Shown piece by piece: positions 24,640 to 33,116 of a stretch of 33,253 nt of DNA. The notes beneath the pieces were generated by a model, which saw nothing but the letters and a program-made list of their open reading frames with translations, was not told where the DNA came from and ran no database searches. Made by a program: the position numbers and the translations under genes. The stretch spans positions 1 to 33,253 of the forward strand of contig SVDT01000016.1 in the NCBI GenBank assembly GCA_015057775.1. The letters are read 5' to 3'. Positions within the stretch are counted from its first letter, which is position 1. Each line of letters opens with the position of its first letter. This stretch comes from Paenibacillaceae bacterium (GTDB lineage: Bacteria; Bacillota; Clostridia; Lachnospirales; Lachnospiraceae).

Positions 24640-25614
24640 ATGGCTACGATTAAAGAGATTTCAAAGCTTGCGGGTGTTTCAGCCGCTGCAGTGTCCCGGG
24701 TACTGAACCAGGACGATACCATTGCGGTGAGCCCGGAGGTAAAAAAGAGGATATTTAAAATTGCCCACGAATTAAAATATGTCCCACCCAGAATGCGTCA
24801 CGCGCAGAAAAAGAAGGAAATTGTCATAGGAGTGGCTGACTGGCACATTATCCGTACGGACAGAACCAACATCAGGCTTTCATCCCTGGATTTAATTGTA
24901 AAGTCCATGTCTGGAAAGCAGGAAGTAAAATTCTGCCGCCTTGATAAGAATCAGCCGGGGCAGTATGACGGGATTATGGCTTTCGGTGTTTTTTCCCAGG
25001 AAGAGATGGAGTTTTTAAGAATGCAGAGCTATAGCATTGTATTTATTAACTCAGATCCCAAGAATTATGAGTATGACAGCATTGTTATGGATTTTACAAA
25101 GGGAATCTGTGAGATGCTTGATTATCTTATGGTGCGGAAAAAGTACCGTTCTGTCGGCTTTATAGGCGGTCTTTATGAAGAAGGACAGGTAAAGATCGGT
25201 TACCGGAGACTGGAAGGAATCCGGGATTCCTTTATGGAAAGCGGATATTATGTGGAAGAGAATTTCTACATAGGCGAAATCAGCCGGGAAAGCGGCTATG
25301 AGCTGGCAAAGAAAGCCATTTTATCGGGTCATCTTCCCGAAGCGGTTCTTTTAGGAAGTGAAGAAGTTGCAGAAGGAGCTTTGGAAGCATTTCAGGATGC
25401 AGGACTCCGTGTGCCAAAGGATATTGCGGTAGTGATCTACAAGGATATTGAGACCATTGAGTCCAAATGGCCCACCTACACCAAAGTCCGAATGTTCCCT
25501 GATATTGTATGGCAGACTGCCATCAAGCTTTTACTGGAACAGATTACAGAAGGCCGGAAAGACAATATGACAATTTATCTTCCCACCAAGCTGGAGGTGG
25601 GAGACAGCGCGTAA
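24640..25614 (+). CDS. LacI family transcriptional regulator
   Basis: 324 aa. N-terminal LacI helix-turn-helix (TIKEISKLAGVSAAAVSRVLN) and hinge, then a periplasmic-binding-protein-like effector domain resembling the EbgR group (ends KLEVGDSA). ATG 24640 is preceded by GGTGAGG. It is the first gene of a unit reading into phnD 52 bp downstream with no terminator between, and has a palindromic operator at its own promoter. LacI proteins usually sense sugars or nucleosides; control of a phosphonate-type importer by one, rather than by a Pho system, is unusual and hints at a carbon- or nucleoside-containing substrate. Confidence 0.92.
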   Translation: MATIKEISKLAGVSAAAVSRVLNQDDTIAVSPEVKKRIFKIAHELKYVPPRMRHAQKKKEIVIGVADWHIIRTDRTNIRLSSLDLIVKSMSGKQEVKFCRLDKNQPGQYDGIMAFGVFSQEEMEFLRMQSYSIVFINSDPKNYEYDSIVMDFTKGICEMLDYLMVRKKYRSVGFIGGLYEEGQVKIGYRRLEGIRDSFMESGYYVEENFYIGEISRESGYELAKKAILSGHLPEAVLLGSEEVAEGALEAFQDAGLRVPKDIAVVIYKDIETIESKWPTYTKVRMFPDIVWQTAIKLLLEQITEGRKDNMTIYLPTKLEVGDSA

Positions 25615-25666
25615 TGCCTCATGATCCCAAGAAAAAACCGATGAATCACACGAAAAGGAGAGCAGT

Positions 25667-26782
25667 ATGAAAAAATCAGTTTCTGTATTAATGGCAGCAG
25701 CACTCTGTGCATCAATGATTGGCGGATGTTCTGGCGCGGGTAAGACCGGAGCACCGGCAGAGACAACCGCAGCAGGGACAGAAAGCACTTCTTCTGCAGC
25801 AGGAGCAACAACCGCAGCGGAGACAAAGGCAGAGAATAAGAAGATTGATAAGCTGAATGTTTATTTTGTACCTTCCAGAGAGCCACAGGAAATTGTCACC
25901 GCTACAGAGCCTTTAAAAGGTCTGTTAAAGACAGAACTGGGCAAAGAGGGCTATGATATTGGTGAAGTGGTAATTACGGTTGGAACCAGCTATGAAGCAG
26001 TGGGCGAAGCTCTTTCTGCAGGTACTGCAGACATCGGTTTTATTCCAGGAGGAACTTACGTCCTTTATGATGATGGAGCAGAAGTACTTCTCACTGCAAC
26101 CAGAGATGGTCTGAGCAAGAATTCCGATAGTGCAAAGGATTGGAATGACGGCAAGGCAACTGAGGCAGCCACAAATCAGGCAACTTCTTACCGGGCTCTG
26201 ATCATTGCAGGACCTTCTGAAAAGGGAAAAGCGCTGGCAGCTAAGATTAATGGCGGTGAAAAACTTACCTTTGAAGATTTAGACGGTGTAAACTGGAGCG
26301 TAATGTCCTCTTCCTCATCAGCAGGATACATTTACCCATCTTTATGGCTTCAGAAGAACTTTGAGAAGAATATTTTAAATCTTTCCCATGCAGTTCAGTC
26401 CGATTCTTACGGCAGCGCATTTGCCAGACTGGCTTCCGGTCAGGTAGATGTTTTATGTACATATGCAGATGCACGCAGGGATTATGAGGAAAAATGGAAA
26501 TCTGAATACGGCAGAACTGGTTCCATCTGGGAAGAGACCAATGTTATTGGTGTAACCCCTCCAATCTTCAATGATACAGTCAGTGTAAGCAAGACCTCCA
26601 AGATCATGGATGACAGTTTCAAGAAAGCGGTTCAGACTGCTATGATCAACATCGGAAATACGGATGAAGGTAAGAAAGTCATTGCTATTTACAGCCACAA
26701 GGGTTATCAGGCTGCTAAGAGCTCCGATTACGATGATGAACGTGCAGCACAGAAGATGATCAAGGAATTAAATGCTAAATAA
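25667..26782 (+). CDS. phnD: PhnD-like phosphate/phosphonate ABC transporter binding lipoprotein
   Basis: 371 aa; signal peptide with lipobox IGGC (Cys21), an Ala/Thr-rich linker to about residue 60, then a type 2 periplasmic-binding fold of the PhnD/PtxB class (LNVYFVPSREPQEIV, GTADIGFIPGGTYVLY, SVMSSSSSAGYIYPSLWL, SGQVDVLCTYADARRDYE). The SSSSAGYIYPS segment corresponds to the Ser/Thr-rich phosph(on)ate-binding loop of the family. ATG 25667 follows AAAAGGAG. It is separated from phnC by a terminator-like hairpin. No C-P lyase or phosphonatase genes lie nearby, so the ligand may not be a phosphonate. Confidence 0.9.
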   Translation: MKKSVSVLMAAALCASMIGGCSGAGKTGAPAETTAAGTESTSSAAGATTAAETKAENKKIDKLNVYFVPSREPQEIVTATEPLKGLLKTELGKEGYDIGEVVITVGTSYEAVGEALSAGTADIGFIPGGTYVLYDDGAEVLLTATRDGLSKNSDSAKDWNDGKATEAATNQATSYRALIIAGPSEKGKALAAKINGGEKLTFEDLDGVNWSVMSSSSSAGYIYPSLWLQKNFEKNILNLSHAVQSDSYGSAFARLASGQVDVLCTYADARRDYEEKWKSEYGRTGSIWEETNVIGVTPPIFNDTVSVSKTSKIMDDSFKKAVQTAMINIGNTDEGKKVIAIYSHKGYQAAKSSDYDDERAAQKMIKELNAK

Positions 26783-26799
26783 ATAATATAAAACAGGCT

Positions 26800-26845
26800 G
26801 CGGAGGCGACGTGATCGAAAAGAAAAAGCGCGCCTCCGCTTTTTT
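26800..26845 (+). terminator. Intra-operon terminator-like hairpin after phnD
   Basis: GCGGAGGCG (26800-26808) pairs perfectly with CGCCTCCGC (26831-26839), followed by TTTTTT (26840-26845). Third occurrence of the binding protein-hairpin-transporter arrangement. Confidence 0.8.
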
Positions 26846-26864
26846 CTGGGAAATGAGGATATGT

Positions 26865-27623
26865 ATGATTGAATTTAATCAGGTGGGCAAAACCTATTCC
26901 AACGGCTTTCAGGCTTTAAAAGACGTTAATTTAAAGATTGAGCAGGGAGAATTTGTGGCCATAATCGGTTTATCCGGCGCAGGAAAATCCACTCTTTTAA
27001 GAACCATTAACCGAATGCATGACATAACAGAAGGGACTCTTACTGTAGATGGAGTCAATGTTATGGAATTAAGGGGAAAGGCGCTGCGTCGTTTTCGCCG
27101 CAGAATCGGTATGATCTTCCAGTCCTTTAATCTGGTGACCAGAACCCGGGTCATTAACAACGTTCTCATGTCAAAGGTACCGGATCTTCCGTTTTTTAAG
27201 GCTCTCTTTGGAATCTTTCCCAAGAAGGATAAGCTGGAAGCGTTAGAGGCACTTGATAAAGTGGGAATCTTAGACAAGGCTTTTGTCCGGGCGGACCAGC
27301 TCTCCGGAGGGCAGCAGCAGCGGGTTGCCCTTGCAAGAACTCTGGCTCAGAACCCTCAGATTCTTCTGGCCGATGAGCCGGTCGCTTCTCTGGACCCGGT
27401 TACGGCAAAGCAGGTCATGGGAGACTTTCTAAGAATTAACAAGGAGATGAACATTACCATTCTCTTAAACATTCATCATGTGGATCTGGCACTGCAATAT
27501 GCGGGACGTGTGGTAGGAATCCGGGCAGGCAGGATTGTATATGATGGTCCGGCTACAGAAGTTACTCAGGAGATTCTTGATGAAATCTATGAAGGTAAAA
27601 CGGAAGAGGAGGCAGTGGGATGA
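26865..27623 (+). CDS. phnC: Phosphonate-type ABC transporter ATP-binding protein
   Basis: 252 aa. Walker A GLSGAGKST, Q-loop MIFQSFNLV, signature LSGGQQQRVALARTL, Walker B ILLADEPVASLDP and switch His in NIHHVDLALQYA, where His-Val replaces the more usual His-Asp, as normal for PhnC. The start chosen is ATG 26865 (MIEFNQVGKTYSNG) with GAGGA just upstream; ATG 26853 is possible, and GTG 26811 falls within the terminator loop. The stop overlaps the next start (ATGA). Confidence 0.92.
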   Translation: MIEFNQVGKTYSNGFQALKDVNLKIEQGEFVAIIGLSGAGKSTLLRTINRMHDITEGTLTVDGVNVMELRGKALRRFRRRIGMIFQSFNLVTRTRVINNVLMSKVPDLPFFKALFGIFPKKDKLEALEALDKVGILDKAFVRADQLSGGQQQRVALARTLAQNPQILLADEPVASLDPVTAKQVMGDFLRINKEMNITILLNIHHVDLALQYAGRVVGIRAGRIVYDGPATEVTQEILDEIYEGKTEEEAVG

Positions 27624-28441
27624 GCATTTATGACAAGATATTTCCGCCGAAAAAAATGGTTCTTTCAAACGGAAAAACAGTCTTAAAGCCAGCTTCCAGA
27701 CTCCCTCTTATTGCACTGATTCTGGTACTTTTCACTGCATTATCCGTTAAGATTACAGGGTTTGATTTAGATGTTTTACGGGAAAGGGGAAGCCAGTTTT
27801 TTGTTATACTTGGAATGATGGCCCCTCCGGAATGGGGCTACAGTGCCCAGGTCTGGAAACCATTATTTGATACCTTAAAGATGTCACTTCTTGGAACGGT
27901 GATTGGTGCTGTCACTGTGATCCCATTTGCCATGGTAGCTTCCACAAATATTGTTAAAAACAACGCAGCAGTTGGTATTATGAGGCTGTTTTTAAGTATT
28001 GTGAGAACGCTCCCCACTCTGGTAACTGCGCTGATAGCCACCTACGTTTTTGGACTGGGTACTCTGGCAGGAACCACCGCTATTGCCGTGTTCACATTTG
28101 CTTATATGGGAAAGATTCTTTACGAAGAAATTGAGACAGCTGATATGGGTGCATTTGAAGCAATGGAAGCCATTGGAGCGACCAAGGTCCGGGCATTTGT
28201 CCGTGCTATTATTCCCCAGGTACTCCCATCCTATCTATCAAACGGGCTATTCTGCTTTGAGGGAAATGTACGTTATGCTGCAATTCTCGGTTATGTGGGG
28301 GCAGGCGGTCTGGGATTGATTTTAAATGAGAAGCTGGGCTGGAGAGAGTATCCCAGTGTAGGTATGATACTCATCATGCTGTTTGTTACTGTATTTTTCA
28401 TAGAAACGGTGAGCCGCTACTGCCGCCGGAAACTGGTATAG
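27620..28441 (+). CDS. phnE: PhnE-like ABC transporter permease 1
   Basis: 273 aa, about six membrane helices. The ATPase-docking loop is EAMEAIGATKVRAFVRAIIPQVLP, followed by FEGNVRYAAILGYVGAGGLGLIL, both standard for PhnE. The start overlaps phnC by 4 bp. Two different PhnE-like genes in tandem imply a heterodimeric channel. Confidence 0.9.
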   Translation: MSIYDKIFPPKKMVLSNGKTVLKPASRLPLIALILVLFTALSVKITGFDLDVLRERGSQFFVILGMMAPPEWGYSAQVWKPLFDTLKMSLLGTVIGAVTVIPFAMVASTNIVKNNAAVGIMRLFLSIVRTLPTLVTALIATYVFGLGTLAGTTAIAVFTFAYMGKILYEEIETADMGAFEAMEAIGATKVRAFVRAIIPQVLPSYLSNGLFCFEGNVRYAAILGYVGAGGLGLILNEKLGWREYPSVGMILIMLFVTVFFIETVSRYCRRKLV

Positions 28442-28454
28442 GAGGTGGCAAACT

Positions 28455-29264
28455 ATGAATAAACAGATTGAAAAGGCTTATGAAGAACGTCCCAGGAACA
28501 CCGTGTATCAGGTTACGGTCTCTGTCATTGTCCTTGCTTTGCTTATCTGGTCAGGATCCGCAGTGGACGTATCCAAAACCGGTCTTTCCGGAGTACAGAT
28601 TGCCGGAAATATTTTAAGTGGTATCTTTCATCCCGACGGGAAGCTTTTGTTTAATTTGACCCTTCAGGGAGTGCCTTATCTGCTTTTGGAGACTGTCTGC
28701 ATTGCATTTTTAGGTACGATTGTGGGAGCGTTTCTGGCAATTCCCCTGTCTTTTTTATCCGCATCTAATTTAATGCCGGCTCCCGTTGCTTATGTGACGC
28801 GTCTGGTGATTATGGCAGTGCGGACCATTCCTGCTTTTGTATATGGACTGATGTTTATCCGCGTCAGCGGGCCGGGAGCATTTACAGGTCTTCTTACCAT
28901 GTCGGTCTGTTCCATCGGAATGGTTTCCAAGATGTACATAGAGGCCATAGAGGATCTGGATACCAGAATTCTGGAATCTTTAGATGCATGTGGATGCAAC
29001 ACGTTTCAGAAGATCCGGTATGGAATTTTGCCTCAGCTGATTCCAAATTTTGCATCAACGGTGATATACCGGTTTGATATTAACTTAAGAGATGCCACAG
29101 TTCTTGGTCTGGTTGGAGCAGGAGGTATTGGAGCTCCATTAATCTTTGCCATGAATGCCTACCGGTGGAATGAGGCAGGTGCTATTCTGGTAGGGCTCAT
29201 CCTTCTGGTTCTGATCGTGGAATATATTTCCACCAGAATCCGGGTGAAGCTGGCAAGGGGGTAA
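28455..29264 (+). CDS. phnE: PhnE-like ABC transporter permease 2
   Basis: 269 aa paralogue of the preceding permease. Docking loop ESLDACGCNTFQKIRYGILPQLIPN and the closing FDINLRDATVLGLVGAGGIGAPL are clear. ATG 28455 follows AGGAGGTGG. The next gene starts 5 bp after its stop, extending the operon. Confidence 0.9.
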   Translation: MNKQIEKAYEERPRNTVYQVTVSVIVLALLIWSGSAVDVSKTGLSGVQIAGNILSGIFHPDGKLLFNLTLQGVPYLLLETVCIAFLGTIVGAFLAIPLSFLSASNLMPAPVAYVTRLVIMAVRTIPAFVYGLMFIRVSGPGAFTGLLTMSVCSIGMVSKMYIEAIEDLDTRILESLDACGCNTFQKIRYGILPQLIPNFASTVIYRFDINLRDATVLGLVGAGGIGAPLIFAMNAYRWNEAGAILVGLILLVLIVEYISTRIRVKLARG

Positions 29265-29268
29265 ATGA

Positions 29269-30798
29269 TTGAAAAGAAATGCAAAAATTTATTATACTTC
29301 GGATGTTCATGGCTATCTGTTTCCCACCAGTTATGGGGATAAGACGGAACGTCCCATGGGACTTTTAAACTGTATTTCCAATTTTGAAAAAGATGGGAAT
29401 ACGCTGATTTTCGATGGGGGAGACACCATATCCGGCTCCCCTATGGCGGCTTTTATTACAGAACAGGCTGGAGAACTGTTAGAAAGTGAGCCGTTGGCGC
29501 AGGTGTACAATGCGGCTTTCTATGACGCAGTTGTTCCTGGAAATCACGATTTTAACTTTGGTTATGACCGGCTTGCGGGTTATATGAAAAAACTGAATGC
29601 AGTATGCCTTTGTGCCAATGCAGATGATTTAAAAGGGGATACAGGAATTACTTCCAGTTATATCTTTACCTTGGAAAACGGGCTTCGTCTGGGAGTTGCC
29701 GGTATTGTTACAGACTACGTAAATGTATGGGAAAACCCCAAACACCTGGAACAAATAAAGATTACCGATGCATTTGTGGCAGCGAAGAAAGAACTGGAAC
29801 ATCTGAAAATGGAATCAGACATTACGGTCTGCATCTATCATGGCGGTTATGAATGTGACTTAGAGACCGGAGCCGTGCTGACATCCGGCAATGAAAATAT
29901 CGGATACCGGATTTTAAAAGAGCTTGATTACGATATTTTGTTAACGGCTCACCAGCATATGACGGTTAAGGGGAGAGACTGTTTTGGAACCCATACACTG
30001 CAGGTGACTGCCAATGCTGTTCAATATGCCTGCATTGAAATGGAGTATGAAGATGGCACCTGTACGGTTTCTTCCTCCATATTGCCAGCAGGTACCCGCC
30101 ACAACAGGGAACCATATGAATCATTGCTTCCATTGGAGGGGCAGGTACAAAATTGGCTGGATCTTGAAATCGGGAGCTTAAAGGAACCCATACCTGAAAA
30201 AGAGAAGCTTGATATGGCTCTTAGCGGAAGTCAGGTGGCAGACTTTTTTAATCAGATACAGATGGAATATACCAAAGCTGATATTTCCTGCATCGGACTT
30301 GGCAATAATCCCATTGCACTTCCGGCACATGTCACCATGCGGGATCTTGTAAGAGTCTATCCTTTCTCCAATACTCTGGTGGTACTGGAGGTTACCCAGG
30401 AAGTTTTAAAGCAGGCGCTGGAACGTTGTGGAGAATATTTCACTTTGAATCATGGAATGGTTGAGATATCAGAAGTATTCCTAAAGCCTAAGGTGGAGCA
30501 TTATAATTATGATTATTTTGCCGGGATTACATATGAGATTGATCTGGAGAGACCGGTAGGAGACAGAGTGGTAAGCATTCTTTTTGATGGCAAACCAATT
30601 GAGGACCGGAAGCTGAAGCTGTGTATGAGCGATTACCGTGCAAGCGGAACAGGAGGCTATGAAGTTTACAAACAGTGTCCTGTGTTAGAACGATTTGGCA
30701 CAGATGTTCCCCAACTTGCCCTGGAGTATTTAAAGAATCATCCCCATACGGAGATAAGGCAATGTGGCGGTATGAACTTATATAACCACAGGTTATAA
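29269..30798 (+). CDS. 5'-nucleotidase/2',3'-cyclic phosphodiesterase-like metallophosphoesterase
   Basis: 509 aa of the UshA/CpdB/YfkN class. Metallophosphatase motifs in order: DVH (12-14), GGDTISG with Asp52, GNHDFNFG (91-98), a metal-ligand His in IYHGGYE and the AHQH pair. The C-terminal half is the 5'-nucleotidase substrate domain (LGNNPIALPAHVTMRDLVRVYPF, then DYRASGTGGY), which selects nucleotide-like substrates. Most relatives are exported; this one has no signal peptide (MKRNAKIYYTSDVHGY), so it is cytoplasmic and can act on imported compounds. The start is TTG 29269 with AAGGGGG upstream; an ATG four bases earlier is out of frame. Last gene of the lacI-phnDCEE unit; no clear terminator seen. 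Confidence 0.87.
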   Translation: MKRNAKIYYTSDVHGYLFPTSYGDKTERPMGLLNCISNFEKDGNTLIFDGGDTISGSPMAAFITEQAGELLESEPLAQVYNAAFYDAVVPGNHDFNFGYDRLAGYMKKLNAVCLCANADDLKGDTGITSSYIFTLENGLRLGVAGIVTDYVNVWENPKHLEQIKITDAFVAAKKELEHLKMESDITVCIYHGGYECDLETGAVLTSGNENIGYRILKELDYDILLTAHQHMTVKGRDCFGTHTLQVTANAVQYACIEMEYEDGTCTVSSSILPAGTRHNREPYESLLPLEGQVQNWLDLEIGSLKEPIPEKEKLDMALSGSQVADFFNQIQMEYTKADISCIGLGNNPIALPAHVTMRDLVRVYPFSNTLVVLEVTQEVLKQALERCGEYFTLNHGMVEISEVFLKPKVEHYNYDYFAGITYEIDLERPVGDRVVSILFDGKPIEDRKLKLCMSDYRASGTGGYEVYKQCPVLERFGTDVPQLALEYLKNHPHTEIRQCGGMNLYNHRL

Positions 30799-30838
30799 AT
30801 GATATAGATATTACGTATGTTCTTGTTGAGAAAAGGTA

Positions 30839-30867
30839 TTGAATTTCTCACTGTAAAGTGGTAAACT
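30839..30867 (+). promoter_or_regulatory. Candidate promoter of the cstA T-box transcript
   Basis: TTGAAT (30839-30844), 17-bp spacer, TAAACT (30862-30867), each 4 of 6. A start near 30874 leaves the T-box stem I complete. Confidence 0.45.
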
Positions 30868-30889
30868 CCATTTCAGCAAATGTGATATC

Positions 30890-31172
30890 GAAAAAGCAAT
30901 GACTGGGATACAGTCTGATTCCCCACATTCCTTTACAGAGAGCAGCTCGTCAGATGGAAAGGGCGCAAAGGAAGGAACAGGCCATCACCCAGGAGTTCCG
31001 AACTGAAAGACCTCCCGACAGGAGGATTGATTAAGTAAGGACGGGTCTTTCCGTTAGCAAAGAGCCGCTGCCCGACAGGCGGCGGATTTAAGCGGCTGCA
31101 ATTTGCAGCAAACAGAGTGGTAACGCGGATTGGTTCATTCGTCTCTGCATCTTTTGATGCAGGGACTTTTTT
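30890..31172 (+). ncRNA. T-box leader riboswitch, specifier read as AUC (isoleucine)
   Basis: Transcription-attenuating tRNA sensor filling most of the 429-bp gap before cstA. Stem I: CTGGG (30903-30907) with CCCAG (30988-30992); CTG-A-TTCC (30915-30922) with GGAACAG (30974-30980); TTCCTTT (30928-30934) with AAAGGAA (30967-30973); distal part with AGAGAGC and loop GTCAGATGG. The 7-nt strand GCCATCA between the helices gives specifier AUC (30984-30986) followed by the expected purine. A GACGG...CCGTTA element follows, then the T-box AGAGTGGTAACGCGG (31114-31128), whose TGGT pairs with a tRNA ending ACCA, as tRNA-Ile does. Terminator GTCTCTGCATC/GATGCAGGGAC (31141-31166) plus TTTTTT. T-box class is certain; the amino acid is a moderate-confidence reading. 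Confidence 0.88.
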
Positions 31173-31227
31173 CGTTATCTGGGACAAATGTATGTGGCTT
31201 TTGTCTGAGTATGAAAGGAGAGATTCT

Positions 31228-32934
31228 ATGAATGGTTTAACTATGATGGTTCTTGCAATTGTATTTCTTGGGGGAGCGTATTTCATTTACGGAAGATATC
31301 TTGCAAAGACCTGGGGGATTGACCCGGAGGCAAAAACTCCGGCTTTTGAGCTGGAGGATGGGGTAGATTATGTTCCTGCAGATACCAATGTTGTATTCGG
31401 TCATCAGTTTGCTTCCATAGCCGGAGCCGGGCCTATTAACGGGCCGATTCAGGCAGCCATGTTTGGCTGGCTTCCGGTTTTACTCTGGATCCTGCTTGGT
31501 GGAGTATTTTTTGGTGCTGTACAGGATTTTTCCGCCATGTATGCCTCTGTAAAAAACAAGGGTCGTTCCATTGGATATATCATTGAGCTTTACATAGGGA
31601 AAATGGGAAAGCGGCTGTTTCTTTTATTTACCTGGCTGTTTTCCATTCTGGTAGTGGCGGCGTTTGCAGATATTGTGGCGGGTACATTTAACGGTTTTTC
31701 AGCTGAGGGAGCTCCGGTGACTGCCAATGGAGCAGTGGCAACCACGTCAATGCTGTTTATTGTGTTTGCAGTAGTTCTTGGATTTTTCTTAAAGTACAGC
31801 AAATTTGGCAAAATGGTTAATACGCTGACAGCAATTGGTCTTCTTGTATTATCTGTAGGGCTTGGGCTGCTTTTTCCAATTTACATCCCTCAGAATATCT
31901 GGCTTATTTTTGTGTTTATTTATGTAATAGTTGCTTGTGTAACTCCGGTATGGGCACTGCTTCAGCCCAGAGATTATTTAAACAGCTATCTTTTAATAGC
32001 CATGATCGTGGGATCGGTAATTGGAATCATTGTGTATAATCCTACCATGAATCTTCCATCCTTTACCGGATTTAAACTGGTAAGTGCAGGCGGAAGCATT
32101 TCTTATCTGTTTCCTACCCTTTTTGTTACCATTGCCTGCGGCGCAGTTTCCGGTTTTCATTCCCTGGTGGCGTCTGGTACAGCATCAAAACAGATTAAGA
32201 ACGAAAAGAATATGCTGCCGGTTTCCTTTGGCGCAATGCTGCTTGAGAGCCTCCTTGCAATTGCAGCCCTGATCGCGGCGGGATTTGTTGCCACAAAGGA
32301 AGGACTTCCTGCTGGAACACCGCCCCAGCTTTTTGCAAAGGCAATCGCTGTTTTTTTAACAACAATCGGACTTCCGGAAACGTTGTGTTACACACTTATA
32401 ACCCTGTCTATTTCTGCATTTGCCATGACAAGTCTTGATTCTGTAGCCAGGGTTGGGCGAATTGCTTTCCAGGAATTTTTTGCTGATGATACGCCGCAGG
32501 AGGAAAGAAGCTCCTTAAATAAGCTCCTGACCAATAAGTACTTTGCAACAATTATTACCCTGATCTTATGTTATGCATTATCAAGAGCTGGTTACAGCAG
32601 TATCTGGCCGTTATTTGGTTCCGCAAATCAGCTGCTTTCCGCATTGGCGTTAATTGCATGTGCCGTGTTCTTAAAGAAAACCAGCCGGAAGGGCTTTATG
32701 CTGTGGGGACCTATGGTTATTATGCTGGGAGTTACTTTTACCGCTTTGGGTTTAAAAATTAAGGACTTAGTTTCGTCTCTGTCGGGTAAATTTGTATTTG
32801 GCAATGCACTTCAGCTTGTTTTTGCAGTATTGCTGCTTGTATTAGGAGTGGTTGTTGCCATAGAAGGTTTAAAAAAATTAGTTGGAAAAGAAACCGAAAA
32901 TGACGCAAGTACTGGAGAAAATGTATTAGCTTAG
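31228..32934 (+). CDS. cstA: CstA-family carbon starvation/amino acid-peptide transporter
   Basis: 568 aa, roughly 14-16 membrane helices. The CstA N-terminal signature is present: FIYGRYLAKTWGIDP, then YVPADTNVVFGHQFASIAGAGPINGPIQAAMFGWLP and FFGAVQDFSAMYASVKNKGRSIG. E. coli CstA and BtsT are linked to peptide and pyruvate uptake. ATG 31228 follows AAAGGAGAG; an in-frame GTG at 31117 lies inside the T-box itself and is rejected. Expression is controlled by tRNA charging through the upstream T-box, so this member probably imports an amino acid or peptides that relieve that shortage. A single-gene unit: the amt promoter begins soon after, and no clear terminator is seen. Confidence 0.92.
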   Translation: MNGLTMMVLAIVFLGGAYFIYGRYLAKTWGIDPEAKTPAFELEDGVDYVPADTNVVFGHQFASIAGAGPINGPIQAAMFGWLPVLLWILLGGVFFGAVQDFSAMYASVKNKGRSIGYIIELYIGKMGKRLFLLFTWLFSILVVAAFADIVAGTFNGFSAEGAPVTANGAVATTSMLFIVFAVVLGFFLKYSKFGKMVNTLTAIGLLVLSVGLGLLFPIYIPQNIWLIFVFIYVIVACVTPVWALLQPRDYLNSYLLIAMIVGSVIGIIVYNPTMNLPSFTGFKLVSAGGSISYLFPTLFVTIACGAVSGFHSLVASGTASKQIKNEKNMLPVSFGAMLLESLLAIAALIAAGFVATKEGLPAGTPPQLFAKAIAVFLTTIGLPETLCYTLITLSISAFAMTSLDSVARVGRIAFQEFFADDTPQEERSSLNKLLTNKYFATIITLILCYALSRAGYSSIWPLFGSANQLLSALALIACAVFLKKTSRKGFMLWGPMVIMLGVTFTALGLKIKDLVSSLSGKFVFGNALQLVFAVLLLVLGVVVAIEGLKKLVGKETENDASTGENVLA

Positions 32935-32975
32935 AAACACTTCATAAAAATACCAATCCAACTTTAATAATTTAC

Positions 32976-33004
32976 TTGACAAAACTAAAATCATGTATTA
33001 GTCT
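32976..33004 (+). promoter_or_regulatory. Candidate promoter of amt
   Basis: Perfect -35 TTGACA (32976-32981), 17-bp spacer, poor -10 TAGTCT (32999-33004). The start would be near 33011, upstream of the dual hairpins. Confidence 0.5.
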
Positions 33005-33030
33005 AGCAATGTAATTTATATAATTAACTC

Positions 33031-33088
33031 TAAGGCAAAGAAGCCATAATCAGTGCAGAGACGCACACGATTATGGCTTAATTTTTTT
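33031..33088 (+). promoter_or_regulatory. ANTAR-type dual-hexaloop antiterminator and terminator
   Basis: P1: GGC-AAAGAA-GCC (33034-33045). P2: GTGC-AGAGAC-GCAC (33053-33066). Both loops are six bases with A at position 1 and G at position 4, the signature bound by ANTAR-domain antiterminators (NasR, EutV). A terminator AAGCCATAATC (33041-33051) with GATTATGGCTT (33069-33079) plus a seven-T run encloses P2, and its left arm overlaps the loop and right arm of P1, so P1 and terminator exclude each other. This is the known EutV-type switch, placed ahead of an ammonium transporter. Confidence 0.8.
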
Positions 33089-33116
33089 GCTCAAAATTAA
33101 CGGAAGAGGTGTTTTT

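Noticed and set aside
26811-26864. N-terminal extension of phnC from a GTG
   Set aside because: It lies inside the loop and right arm of the terminator hairpin, and the family start matches ATG 26865.
30993-31000. GAGTTCCG as T-box specifier region (UCC Ser or UUC Phe)
   Set aside because: It lies beyond the CTGGG/CCCAG base helix of stem I; the 7-nt loop at 30981-30987 fits the known geometry better, and tRNA-Ser ends in G73, which suits UGGU poorly.
31117-31227. N-terminal extension of cstA from a GTG
   Set aside because: This stretch is the T-box motif and its terminator.
32998-33010. TTAGTCTAGCAAT near the amt promoter resembling the GH31/esterase operator
   Set aside because: Only a short AT-rich part matches and the arm with TGCAATTTT is absent; probably chance.
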